The translations under genes and the position numbers were made by a program. Positions 1 through 5,499 of a stretch of 6,112 nucleotides of DNA are shown here, piece by piece. Location: assembly GCA_028282865.1 (NCBI GenBank), contig JANQHA010000672.1:1-6112 (forward strand), in the 5' to 3' direction. Every line of letters starts with the position of its first letter. Within the stretch, counting starts at the first letter, position 1. The notes below the pieces were generated by a model, which saw only the letters and a program-made list of their open reading frames with translations, ran no database searches and was not told the origin of the DNA. The stretch comes from Oligoflexales bacterium (GTDB lineage: Bacteria > Bdellovibrionota_B > Oligoflexia > Oligoflexales > CACXFL01).

Positions 1-260
1 CCCGCCCACCAGATATTATTTTCTGAACCTGGCTCTTTGACTATGTATTTATCCTTAGGAGAGCGCCCGGTGAATCGCCCGGTGTCAACTGTCACTGCAC
101 CGCAGCTAGTTACTGTTCCTTTCGACCAATCGTTGTCGCAATTTTCTGTTTCATGGTGAAACAGTTCTTCGTATGACAAGTTATAAAAAAGCTGAGAAGC
201 CTCAGCGATACCGACTTTATCCAACCCCAACCGCTTGATTTGCTCGCTGCTGCTAGTCAT
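1..260 (-). CDS. pckA: ATP-dependent phosphoenolpyruvate carboxykinase, N-terminal part (cut by window edge)
   Basis: Cytosolic gluconeogenic enzyme (EC 4.1.1.49) that converts oxaloacetate plus ATP to phosphoenolpyruvate, CO2 and ADP. Only the first 86 codons are present; the gene continues past base 1. The visible part matches the family N-terminus: a helical start, the segment NLSYEELFHHE (residues 27-37), then the signature VDTGRFTGRSPKDKYIV (residues 58-74), followed by a WWA motif at 84-86. In the E. coli enzyme the Arg of TGRSP (Arg65) binds the substrate carboxylate; here it is Arg66. The nucleotide-binding P-loop and metal ligands lie outside the window. The ATG at 258-260 is chosen because a GAGGA ribosome binding site (bases 269-273, complement) sits 8 bases upstream and the homology begins right after it. 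It lies 108 bases downstream of the FAD dehydrogenase on the same strand, so co-transcription is possible, but a separate promoter candidate exists in the gap. The identification is secure. Confidence 0.95.
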   Translation of the reverse strand, partial: MTSSSEQIKRLGLDKVGIAEASQLFYNLSYEELFHHETENCDNDWSKGTVTSCGAVTVDTGRFTGRSPKDKYIVKEPGSENNIWWA

Positions 261-356
261 TTAATAGTTCCTCAATTTCAAAATACCCGACAAAACACTG
301 TTGATGGTTCTAACAAAATGACATCTAATTCTTAACTAGGAATATATTTTTATAGT

Positions 357-385
357 TTTATCAGTGGGTTATATTTTAGAGTCAA
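357..385 (-). promoter_or_regulatory. candidate sigma70 promoter for pckA
   Basis: Reading the minus strand, TTGACT (bases 380-385) is followed after 17 bases by GATAAA (357-362). This matches the -35 consensus at 5 of 6 positions and the -10 at 4 of 6. The predicted transcript would start near base 350 and have a leader of about 90 bases before the pckA ATG. The -35 lies inside the last codons of the upstream dehydrogenase. No convincing terminator separates the two genes, so this may be an internal promoter of a two-gene operon. Motif match only. Confidence 0.35.
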
Positions 386-1781
386 AAATTTTACCTGGGT
401 TCATAATGCCTTTCGGGTCGATGCACTTTTTGATTTGCCTCATCAAGTCTATTTGGAGCTGGGTGCATGAAATCGGTAGCTGTGGTTTTTTTAGAATTCC
501 TATTCCATGTTCAGCACTGATCGACCCTCTGTACTTTTTTAGGATAGAAAAATACTTTTCTTCAAGATCCTTTACTTGCCCTTTAAATTGCTCTTCGCTT
601 AAGTCAAACGGTGCTGTGTAATTGATGTGGATATTGCCGTCTCCAATGTGGCCAAACAACACGATATTGATATCAGCATTTTGATTCGTTAGCGCTAAAA
701 TTTCTTCTAGATAGCCAGCTAAATCGCAGATAGCTAATGCGATATCATTCTTTGCAACCCGTCCGTCGGTTGCTAAAGACTCAGAAATATTTTCTCGTAG
801 TGACCATATAGAATTAAAGTCATCAGATGAATATGAGATGACCGCATCTTCGATCAATGATGCTTCCATAGCTGCCTCACAATAACATCCCATCGCCTCT
901 TCTGCACTTCCGTGGTCTTCTACCTCTAACAATACATAGTATTTGGCGTCGGTCGCAAATGGCGCTTTCAGGCTGCTATTATGCTTTAAAACAACAGCCA
1001 ATGCCTGATCGCTAAAAAACTCGAAGGCAGTCGGAGCTAGGTGATGTTTTGAGCACATGGAAAATAGTTCAGTGACTTTACTAAAGTCAGGAACCGCCAT
1101 TAGCATCGCGCGAAGGTTTTTAGGGGCTGGCATTAGCTTTAAGGTTGCTTTGGTCACTATGCCGAGGGTTCCCTCAGAGCCGATAAATAATTGCTTAAGA
1201 TCGTAACCGACGTTGTTTTTGCGAAGGCTGGTATTTAGGTCAAGGATCTCGCCACTAGGTAGCACGGCTTCAATTCCTAAAACTTGTTCTCGCATTCCGC
1301 CGTATTTAATCAGCTTGGTACCACCGGCATTAGTCGCGATATTACCGCCAATCTGACTGCTGCCTTTAGACGCTAAGTCCAAACCAAAAAATAGCCCGTG
1401 TTCTGCGGCAGCTTCTTGGACCGCTTGAGTGGTAACGCCCGCCTCGACCGTGATGGTTGCGCCGATAGGGTCAAAACGTAATATTTTATTCATGCGCTCC
1501 AGCGATAAAATGACCTCACCTTTACAGGCCATTGCACCTCCAGCCAGTCCGGTTCTGCCGCCGCTTGGAACAACCGCATACTCCTGGTCGCTACAGTATT
1601 TGAGTATTTTCGAAACCTGATCTGTATCTGATGGTAATGCCACTGCCAGAGCCTCTACCGGCCCTGTTTTGGTCCAGTCCTGGCCGTAATGCTCAATAGA
1701 CTCTGGGTCAGTGAGCAGGCGTGAAGCCCCGACAATGCCCTCTAGTGCCGCGATAGCTTGTTGCCCGATATCTTCCTTCAT
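369..1781 (-). CDS. FAD-binding D-2-hydroxyacid dehydrogenase, D-2-hydroxyglutarate / D-lactate dehydrogenase (GlcD) family
   Basis: A flavoenzyme that oxidises a D-2-hydroxyacid to the 2-oxoacid and passes electrons to an acceptor such as a quinone or electron-transfer flavoprotein. The 470 residues are the normal length for the D-2-hydroxyglutarate/D-lactate dehydrogenase group. The PCMH-type FAD domain spans about 41-218, with VPSGGRTGLAGG (71-82), QIGGNIATNAGG (143-154) and GSEGTLGIVTKA (201-212). The C-terminal FAD-oxidase domain (about 222-466) carries GHIGDGNIH (377-385) and SAEHGIG (422-428). His378, His385 and Glu424 are the expected metal ligands. Arg329, Ser333 and Lys344 fall, by spacing, where human D2HGDH has substrate-binding Arg, Thr and Lys (from memory). 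There is no signal peptide, so it is cytosolic or loosely membrane-associated. The ATG at 1779-1781 has a GGGGGA ribosome binding site 3-4 bases upstream. Family is certain; substrate is not. D-2-hydroxyglutarate is my first guess, D-lactate the alternative. No serA or glcE/glcF genes are adjacent. Confidence 0.9.
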   Translation of the reverse strand: MKEDIGQQAIAALEGIVGASRLLTDPESIEHYGQDWTKTGPVEALAVALPSDTDQVSKILKYCSDQEYAVVPSGGRTGLAGGAMACKGEVILSLERMNKILRFDPIGATITVEAGVTTQAVQEAAAEHGLFFGLDLASKGSSQIGGNIATNAGGTKLIKYGGMREQVLGIEAVLPSGEILDLNTSLRKNNVGYDLKQLFIGSEGTLGIVTKATLKLMPAPKNLRAMLMAVPDFSKVTELFSMCSKHHLAPTAFEFFSDQALAVVLKHNSSLKAPFATDAKYYVLLEVEDHGSAEEAMGCYCEAAMEASLIEDAVISYSSDDFNSIWSLRENISESLATDGRVAKNDIALAICDLAGYLEEILALTNQNADINIVLFGHIGDGNIHINYTAPFDLSEEQFKGQVKDLEEKYFSILKKYRGSISAEHGIGILKKPQLPISCTQLQIDLMRQIKKCIDPKGIMNPGKIFDSKI

Positions 1782-1805
1782 AATTCCCCCAAACGGTCGT
1801 AGCGC

Positions 1806-1834
1806 TGTATATCACAGGCTTCGGTTAACACCAA
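1806..1834 (-). promoter_or_regulatory. candidate sigma70 promoter of the FAD dehydrogenase
   Basis: On the minus strand TTGGTG (1829-1834) and TATACA (1806-1811) are separated by exactly 17 bases. They would place the transcript start near base 1799, about 20 bases before the ATG, leaving just enough leader for the GGGGGA ribosome binding site. The -35 lies entirely in the spacer of the inverted repeat at 1821-1841, which suggests repressor control. Each hexamer is a moderate match; the correct spacing and position give the support. Confidence 0.4.
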
Positions 1835-1841
1835 TAACCGA
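1821..1841. promoter_or_regulatory. perfect inverted repeat, operator-like, over the dehydrogenase promoter
   Basis: TCGGTTA (1821-1827) and its exact complement TAACCGA (1835-1841) flank a 7-base centre, giving a 21-base dyad. The half-sites are two helical turns apart end to end, as expected for a dimeric helix-turn-helix regulator. The dyad sits 40-60 bases upstream of the dehydrogenase ATG and brackets its predicted -35. It is not followed by a T-run on either strand, so it does not look like a terminator. The binding regulator is unknown and is not encoded in this window. Confidence 0.45.
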
Positions 1842-1908
1842 GGGCTTTAAAAAGTCGAGGCCAAATACTTTCTTAATCAATGTAAATATCTGATATTGTT
1901 GTGTATTA

Positions 1909-1914
1909 TATAAT
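1909..1914 (+). promoter_or_regulatory. candidate -10 element upstream of the 91-residue gene
   Basis: A perfect TATAAT hexamer lies in a very AT-rich stretch. A start about 7 bases downstream would give a leader of nearly 90 bases before the ATG at 2008. I found no acceptable -35 at 16-18 bases spacing, so this could be just part of the AT-rich intergenic sequence. It is listed because the plus-strand genes need a promoter somewhere in this divergent region. Confidence 0.25.
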
Positions 1915-2007
1915 ATTTTGCAGTTTTACCTAAATTTTGCCTGGGTACTTCCGAGAGACTCTTTAGTGGCTAGCGTGATAGCTGGCCTGAGCGAAAAAGG
2001 AGTTCTC

Positions 2008-2283
2008 ATGAAGAAAAGAGTGGACCTACTAGAGGCTGGCTTACTGGACCTAGCAACTAAGATCTTTGAGCTGGAGAAAACCTCAGGACGGCAGGCTGAA
2101 CAAAACCGAGCTGTACGAAAGACCTTAACTAGCCTCAAAGGCCTACTGAATGATAAAGGATACATATCTAACGATGAGTTTGATGAGGCTCTCGAGGGCT
2201 ACGAAGTCGCAAAGCTCGCCAAAGAGCTTCCTGACATCCATGACGAAGAACATGAGGATTATTTAGAGGAAGTTTGTCACTAG
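2008..2283 (+). CDS. small acidic helical protein of unknown function (91 residues)
   Basis: I do not recognise this protein. It has no signal peptide or membrane segment, so it should be cytosolic. Residues 4-50 are charged and heptad-like, predicting a long helix or short coiled coil. A motif GLLNDKGYISNDEFDEAL (45-62) follows; similar 'L..KG.I...EF' turns between helices are common in small dimeric bacterial proteins. The tail (74-91) is strongly acidic, with repeated Asp/Glu/His and a Cys near the end. The open frame extends upstream to a TTG at 1918, but the ATG at 2008 is preferred: it has an AAAGGAG ribosome binding site (1996-2002) 5 bases ahead, and the upstream extension lies across the likely transcript start. 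It is divergent from the dehydrogenase and 85 bases before the exported protein gene. Gene reality is well supported; function is unknown. Confidence 0.8.
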   Translation: MKKRVDLLEAGLLDLATKIFELEKTSGRQAEQNRAVRKTLTSLKGLLNDKGYISNDEFDEALEGYEVAKLAKELPDIHDEEHEDYLEEVCH

Positions 2284-2332
2284 ATTTAGGTTTTCTAAAC
2301 GTATATTTGCTTCTTAAGAGTTACGCGTATAC

Positions 2333-2361
2333 TTGCACACTGATAGGATTTTTCCTAAAAT
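2333..2361 (+). promoter_or_regulatory. candidate promoter giving a leaderless transcript for the exported protein
   Basis: TTGCAC (2333-2338) and TAAAAT (2356-2361) are separated by 17 bases. The -10 matches consensus at 5 of 6, the -35 only at its first three positions. A start 7-8 bases after the -10 would fall on or next to the A of the ATG at 2369, which would make a leaderless mRNA and would explain why no ribosome binding site is visible. A competing -10, TATACT (2328-2333), would start near 2340 and leave a 29-base leader, but its -35 is poorer. Confidence 0.35.
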
Positions 2362-2368
2362 ACCCATT

Positions 2369-2836
2369 ATGTATTTAAAAGTAAGACATATATTACTCAT
2401 TATTTCTCTAAGCTTTAGTGGCCAGTTGTTTGCTGACCCAAGTGCAGAAGTCGATAGTTTAGTAGAGAATGTTAATAGCGGAAGAGTTACTGAGCGCAAT
2501 GTTAGGTTCTTGGTGAAAGACCTAGCGAAAGATATTAGCAATGTCTGGTTTTCACTTACAGATATAGAGCAAGCGTCCTTAGCTGCAGCGCTAAAAACCC
2601 ATCGCGTAAACATGGAAGGGGCGATAGTGCAGCTACGGCGAGGAAATACACGGCAAAAACCATCGGATCAAGCGATTAGGCTTGATGTCGCCGCTGGTGA
2701 TATCGCTATCAGACTAAGAGACGGTAATTATCTGGATAAAAGCAATCTCGGGTATGAAGTTTGGCGAGAATTAGCAGGTGCTTGCGAAGTCTTTGGCTCG
2801 ACTATACGTAAAAATATTTTGCAACAAATGAAGTAA
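2369..2836 (+). CDS. exported (periplasmic) protein of unknown function (155 residues)
   Basis: Residues 1-22 form a standard Sec signal peptide: a positive start with Lys and Arg, a hydrophobic core ILLIISLSFSG (9-19), and a likely signal peptidase I cleavage after LFA, before Asp23. There is no lipobox cysteine, so a soluble periplasmic protein is expected. The mature part (about 133 residues) is mostly helical and charged, without a motif I can assign; it contains segments such as VWFSLTDIEQASLAAAL and LGYEVWRELAGACEVFG, and a single cysteine. Frame and stop (TAA at 2834-2836) are clear. A TTG at 2333 would add 12 residues, but that spoils the signal peptide start and overlaps the predicted promoter, so the ATG is preferred. 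No ribosome binding site precedes either start. It follows the 91-residue gene on the same strand after 85 bases; a functional link is unproven. Confidence 0.8.
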   Translation: MYLKVRHILLIISLSFSGQLFADPSAEVDSLVENVNSGRVTERNVRFLVKDLAKDISNVWFSLTDIEQASLAAALKTHRVNMEGAIVQLRRGNTRQKPSDQAIRLDVAAGDIAIRLRDGNYLDKSNLGYEVWRELAGACEVFGSTIRKNILQQMK

Positions 2837-2878
2837 AAACCAGCTGGTCAAGTGTCTTGTTTTGTCCTAATACCTTAA

Positions 2879-3004
2879 TCAATTAGTTTGCGTCTACCTA
2901 GAGATATCTTGAATAGAATTCGAGTTATCGCTGATGAGCAGGATATTCCTTATCAATCTTTGATCAAATCATGGCTTGCGGAAAAGGTTAAGAAAGCCTC
3001 TTAA
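2879..3004 (+). pseudogene. remnant of a CopG / BrnA-like ribbon-helix-helix antitoxin
   Basis: The open frame encodes a typical ribbon-helix-helix core: the strand ISLRLP (codons from 2882), helix A with RDILNRIRVIADEQ, and helix B with PYQSLIKSWLAEKVKK, ending in TAA at 3002-3004. This matches antitoxins of the type 'SISLRLP...PYQSLIKxWLAEKV' that bind DNA and neutralise BrnT-like toxins. Family members usually have about 40 further N-terminal residues with a DWS...PNLKPS segment. Here a stop (2876-2878) lies just before the core, and there is no ATG, GTG or ribosome binding site. A weak echo of the missing part (W-S...P-N at about 2845-2871) can be read in another frame, suggesting small deletions. 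No toxin gene adjoins it. It is most likely a decayed antitoxin. A tiny protein from the TTG at 2888 cannot be ruled out. I am fairly sure of the family and moderately sure it is dead. Confidence 0.62.
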
Positions 3005-3072
3005 TGCTTTTTCTTCTTCTGTGCTTGTAATAAATACTTTGCTAACAGCAGCAGTTCTTACTTTCCGCAAGC
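2974..3072. repeat. separated inverted repeat, 11 bases exact
   Basis: GCTTGCGGAAA (2974-2984) in the antitoxin remnant recurs as its complement TTTCCGCAAGC (3062-3072), 77 bases apart. The similarity continues imperfectly: read on the minus strand from 3072, a single G and then TAAGAA follow, where the first copy has AGG, T and then TAAGAA. The second arm may thus be a decayed inverted copy of the antitoxin's 3' end, or the two arms may form a long-looped stem. An exact 11-base match within 100 bases is unlikely by chance but not impossible. Confidence 0.45.
2988..3012 (+). terminator. weak candidate intrinsic terminator
   Basis: TTAAGA (2988-2993) pairs with TCTTAA (2999-3004) around a 5-base loop. 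After TGC comes a run of five T (3008-3012) and then TC-rich sequence. Position is sensible, downstream of the two plus-strand genes and the antitoxin remnant and before the convergent gene. The stem is AT-rich and short, so termination efficiency would be low. Confidence 0.3.
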
Positions 3073-3116
3073 TTTAAATAAATTTCAAATCCGGCGTTCT
3101 TATCTTATCCGATAAC

Positions 3117-5327
3117 TTAAGAAGCTTTTTTGTGACCGTCTTGAAAAGTTTCTTCCCTTTCGATGGCATCTCTGGCGGTGTATTTTGGAGTTTTAGCTAG
3201 CATTTTTTTGGCTAGATCTGATTGGGCAGGGTTAAACAGTAAGTAACAACCGATTTCTCCTTTAGCTGGTTGCAAAGCAGCTATGAGATTTTTAAACGAT
3301 TCAGTTGCTGGTGTTTTTTCAGCTTGCTTGTCATTGCTTTCCTGAGCCGTGGTGTTGTTGTTATCTCCTGCAAATTTGAATGGCTGACCCGTTTCTACTG
3401 TGTATTTAAGCCTATTTCTTAATGAAGTAGCTTTGGCTCGAATTTTTTTAGTCGGGTTTAGTAATGCCAGGCCTAGATGTGATAGTGCTTCATCGTAGTT
3501 CCCAGCTCTGGTGTGCGCTAGCGCTAGGTTGTAGTAAACTAAGGATTTGATGTGACGTTTTGCTTCCGGAATGGAACTGATGGTTGTTTGATACTGGCTA
3601 ACACCCTCGTCGAACTTGTTGGCTTTAGTAAGCGCTACTGCCTTACTATTCATATACGATAAGATATTTTGCAGGGAATCCAAGTTTTCCATGATTGCTT
3701 TTGCACCTTCTTCGTCACCGTTGTTCATTGCGACTTTAGCTTGGGATTCTTTGATACGGTCACTATCAGGGTCTAAGTCTATGGCGTCGCTCATAGCGGC
3801 ATCGGTAGCCTCAGTGTCACCTAGTTCCGAGTGTGACTCGGCCAGAGTGCATAGCCTTTCAATGTTTTGAGGTGAGAGCTCTTGTGCTTTTTCGAGGCTT
3901 TTAACTGCGGCTGAATAGTCTTGTAGCATAATAAGAGATTTACCGAGAAGGTTCGATAGTGCTACCGAGTCCCCGAGCAATTTAATGGCTTCGATACACT
4001 GATCTCGAGAACCAATATAATTTTTGTTGAAAAATTCCCACTCTGCTGAGAGTAGCTTTTTCATCCCTTCGGAAGCATGATCATTTTGCATATACTTAGC
4101 CATTTCAACGGCAGCTTCATCCTTTTTCTTGGCTTTTATCAGTTTCTTAATTTTGATTTCTAACGAGCTTAGTTCAGATGGCGAACGATCTTGCTGCAAC
4201 GTCCATATGATAGTGCTTAGAAAATCTGCTTTGTCAAAAGGCTTATTAATGATGCTATTGATTCCCATCTCCTTAACGATAGGAACATCAGATAGCTGTA
4301 CCAGTGAACTGATTACTATAATTGGGGTAGAGGTGGCCCCTTCATTTATGATTCGTTGGCAAAATATTGGTCCGCTTAGCTTGGGGATGCGCCACTCTTG
4401 GATGACGAGGTCAGGGTTTGGATTTTCCTTTATCCACTTGGCTGCGCTTACTCCATCGCCAAACACCTCTATATTTGGCACGCCGACTTCCGTCAGAATA
4501 TCCTTGATTCCGTTTCGAATGCTGTCGTCGGGGTCGACAACTACAACGGTTTTAACTCCGAGGATATTTAGTGAATTTTCTGGGACTACTTCGCCTTTTT
4601 CTTCCTTTTTATCGTCTCCTTCTTCGCCCTCTGATGATGAATCCTCTCCTGAGGGCTCCTCGTTCAAGCCGAGTTCTTTAATTTGTTTGTCTACCTCGTC
4701 GGTAAGATCAGCGTCGATCATCTTTGCTTGGTTTAGAGTCGTGAATGCCTCATCTTTTCGGTCTAATTTTACTAGGGCCTTCGATATTTCGATTAGTTGA
4801 CCGGCGTTACCTGGTAATAGGTGTAGTAGGTTTCGCTCCAATTCAAAGTGAGGCTCGTGTTGGTTTTGCTCATCTAGTACGGGACGAACATGGTGTGCGG
4901 CTATAAGAGAAGAGTTTCCTTCTGCCAGGCCGACTTGGTCCAAGAGCTTTGTTAGTGATTCGGTAAGGGTATCTTTAGTGAATGGCTTTTGATGCCAAGA
5001 AAGTGCTCCGAATTCAAAAGCTGATGGTAATAGCTCCTTCTCGTCGTCTGATGCCAGTATGCTAACTCTTATCGACCTCAGCTCAGGGTGCTGGGTGCAC
5101 AGCTGAAGTAGTGAAAGCCCATTTTCGACGGCGTCTCCTTCAAAGGGGCATATGATCCAGTTGGCATCTTCGGTCTCGAGATAATTGAGGACGTCTTTGA
5201 TATTGCTCATGCCCTGCACGTTTTCAAAACCTAAAGACTTGATGACCTCAACTAACAACTGCCTCGAAGGAGCTGAAGAGTCGACAGCTATCACGCTCGC
5301 TGAACGATCTAGAATTTTTTGTGCCAA
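3117..5327 (-). CDS. REC-REC-TPR protein with two degenerate receiver domains (pseudo-response regulator scaffold)
   Basis: A soluble 736-residue protein, numbered from the TTG at 5325-5327. Order: receiver 1 (about 11-131); a TPR-like helical hairpin (167-205); an acidic Ser/Glu/Asp/Lys linker (about 222-250); receiver 2 (about 257-379); a TPR array (about 387-645) whose clearest units are 473-525 and 596-625; a polar linker; and a C-terminal segment (675-736). Receivers normally accept phosphate on an Asp after strand 3. Receiver 1 reads WIICPFEG there, with Pro61 in place of Asp. Receiver 2 reads DLVIQEWRIP, with Glu311 in that place. One acidic-pocket Asp (16, 265), the switch Ser (92; 340/341) and the Lys (114, 362) remain. 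I infer a phosphorylation-independent protein-interaction scaffold; no output or DNA-binding domain is present. The start is uncertain: no in-frame ATG precedes the domain. This TTG has AGGTGG 4 bases upstream, whereas the TTG at 5370-5372 adds 15 residues but lacks a ribosome binding site. Partner unknown. Confidence 0.87.
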   Translation of the reverse strand: MAQKILDRSASVIAVDSSAPSRQLLVEVIKSLGFENVQGMSNIKDVLNYLETEDANWIICPFEGDAVENGLSLLQLCTQHPELRSIRVSILASDDEKELLPSAFEFGALSWHQKPFTKDTLTESLTKLLDQVGLAEGNSSLIAAHHVRPVLDEQNQHEPHFELERNLLHLLPGNAGQLIEISKALVKLDRKDEAFTTLNQAKMIDADLTDEVDKQIKELGLNEEPSGEDSSSEGEEGDDKKEEKGEVVPENSLNILGVKTVVVVDPDDSIRNGIKDILTEVGVPNIEVFGDGVSAAKWIKENPNPDLVIQEWRIPKLSGPIFCQRIINEGATSTPIIVISSLVQLSDVPIVKEMGINSIINKPFDKADFLSTIIWTLQQDRSPSELSSLEIKIKKLIKAKKKDEAAVEMAKYMQNDHASEGMKKLLSAEWEFFNKNYIGSRDQCIEAIKLLGDSVALSNLLGKSLIMLQDYSAAVKSLEKAQELSPQNIERLCTLAESHSELGDTEATDAAMSDAIDLDPDSDRIKESQAKVAMNNGDEEGAKAIMENLDSLQNILSYMNSKAVALTKANKFDEGVSQYQTTISSIPEAKRHIKSLVYYNLALAHTRAGNYDEALSHLGLALLNPTKKIRAKATSLRNRLKYTVETGQPFKFAGDNNNTTAQESNDKQAEKTPATESFKNLIAALQPAKGEIGCYLLFNPAQSDLAKKMLAKTPKYTARDAIEREETFQDGHKKAS

Positions 5328-5413
5328 AAAACCACCTAAGATTTTGTTTACATACCCCTTTCGGAGGCTCAAAATCCGACATAAGAACTTCGGAGGTAAA
5401 TATTTATAACTTA

Positions 5414-5443
5414 TTGATTTTAAAGTATTAAATTGTATATACT
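5414..5443 (+). promoter_or_regulatory. sigma70-type promoter of the alpha/beta hydrolase
   Basis: TTGATT (5414-5419) and TATACT (5438-5443) lie 18 bases apart, matching consensus at 4 of 6 and 5 of 6. The transcript would start near 5450 and reach the TTG start at 5500 with a leader of about 50 bases. On the opposite strand, a TATAAA (5403-5408) could be the -10 of the divergent REC-TPR gene, though with no good -35; the two would overlap. Confidence 0.5.
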
Positions 5444-5460
5444 GAAGGGTCGGCTTCAGT
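5441..5460. promoter_or_regulatory. inverted repeat overlapping the hydrolase -10 and start point
   Basis: ACTGAAG (5441-5447) and CTTCAGT (5454-5460) are exact complements around a 6-base centre. The dyad begins inside the -10 and covers the predicted transcript start, a classic place for a repressor operator. Four T (5460-5463) follow, so an RNA hairpin acting as a weak early terminator is the alternative reading. Nothing in the window identifies a regulator. Confidence 0.38.
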
Positions 5461-5499
5461 TTTGGAAGTTGGTATATTTCTAGATGCTAAGAGGTCAAT

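Noticed and set aside
364..621. Plus-strand open frame opposite the dehydrogenase C-terminus
   Set aside because: Antisense to a conserved domain (the SAEHGIG region); no ribosome binding site and no protein-like pattern.
1918..2007. N-terminal extension of the 91-residue protein from a TTG at 1918
   Set aside because: No ribosome binding site, lies across the likely promoter and transcript start, and the ATG at 2008 has a strong AAAGGAG.
2285..2300. Hairpin TTTAG-GTTTT-CTAAA after the 91-residue gene
   Set aside because: Only 5 AT-rich pairs and no following T-run; too weak to call a terminator.
2314..2613. Minus-strand open frame opposite the exported protein
   Set aside because: The plus-strand frame has a signal peptide and consistent composition; the opposite frame has neither ribosome binding site nor motif.
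2840..2849. Perfect 10-base palindrome ACCAGCTGGT after the exported protein gene
   Set aside because: It has no loop and no T-run, so it is not a terminator, and no promoter lies next to it; it is probably chance.
3098..3116. TTATC...GATAA stem just after the REC-TPR stop
   Set aside because: Five AT-rich pairs without a T-run on the minus strand; not a credible terminator.
3005..3116. Possible integron attC site or second intact small gene in the convergent gap
   Set aside because: No paired RYYYAAC/GTTRRRY core sites and no frame with a start, ribosome binding site and protein-like sequence.
4129..4800. Long plus-strand open frame of 223 codons
   Set aside because: It is the antisense shadow of the REC-TPR gene, which has clear domains; the translation is Ser/Ile-rich and resembles no protein.
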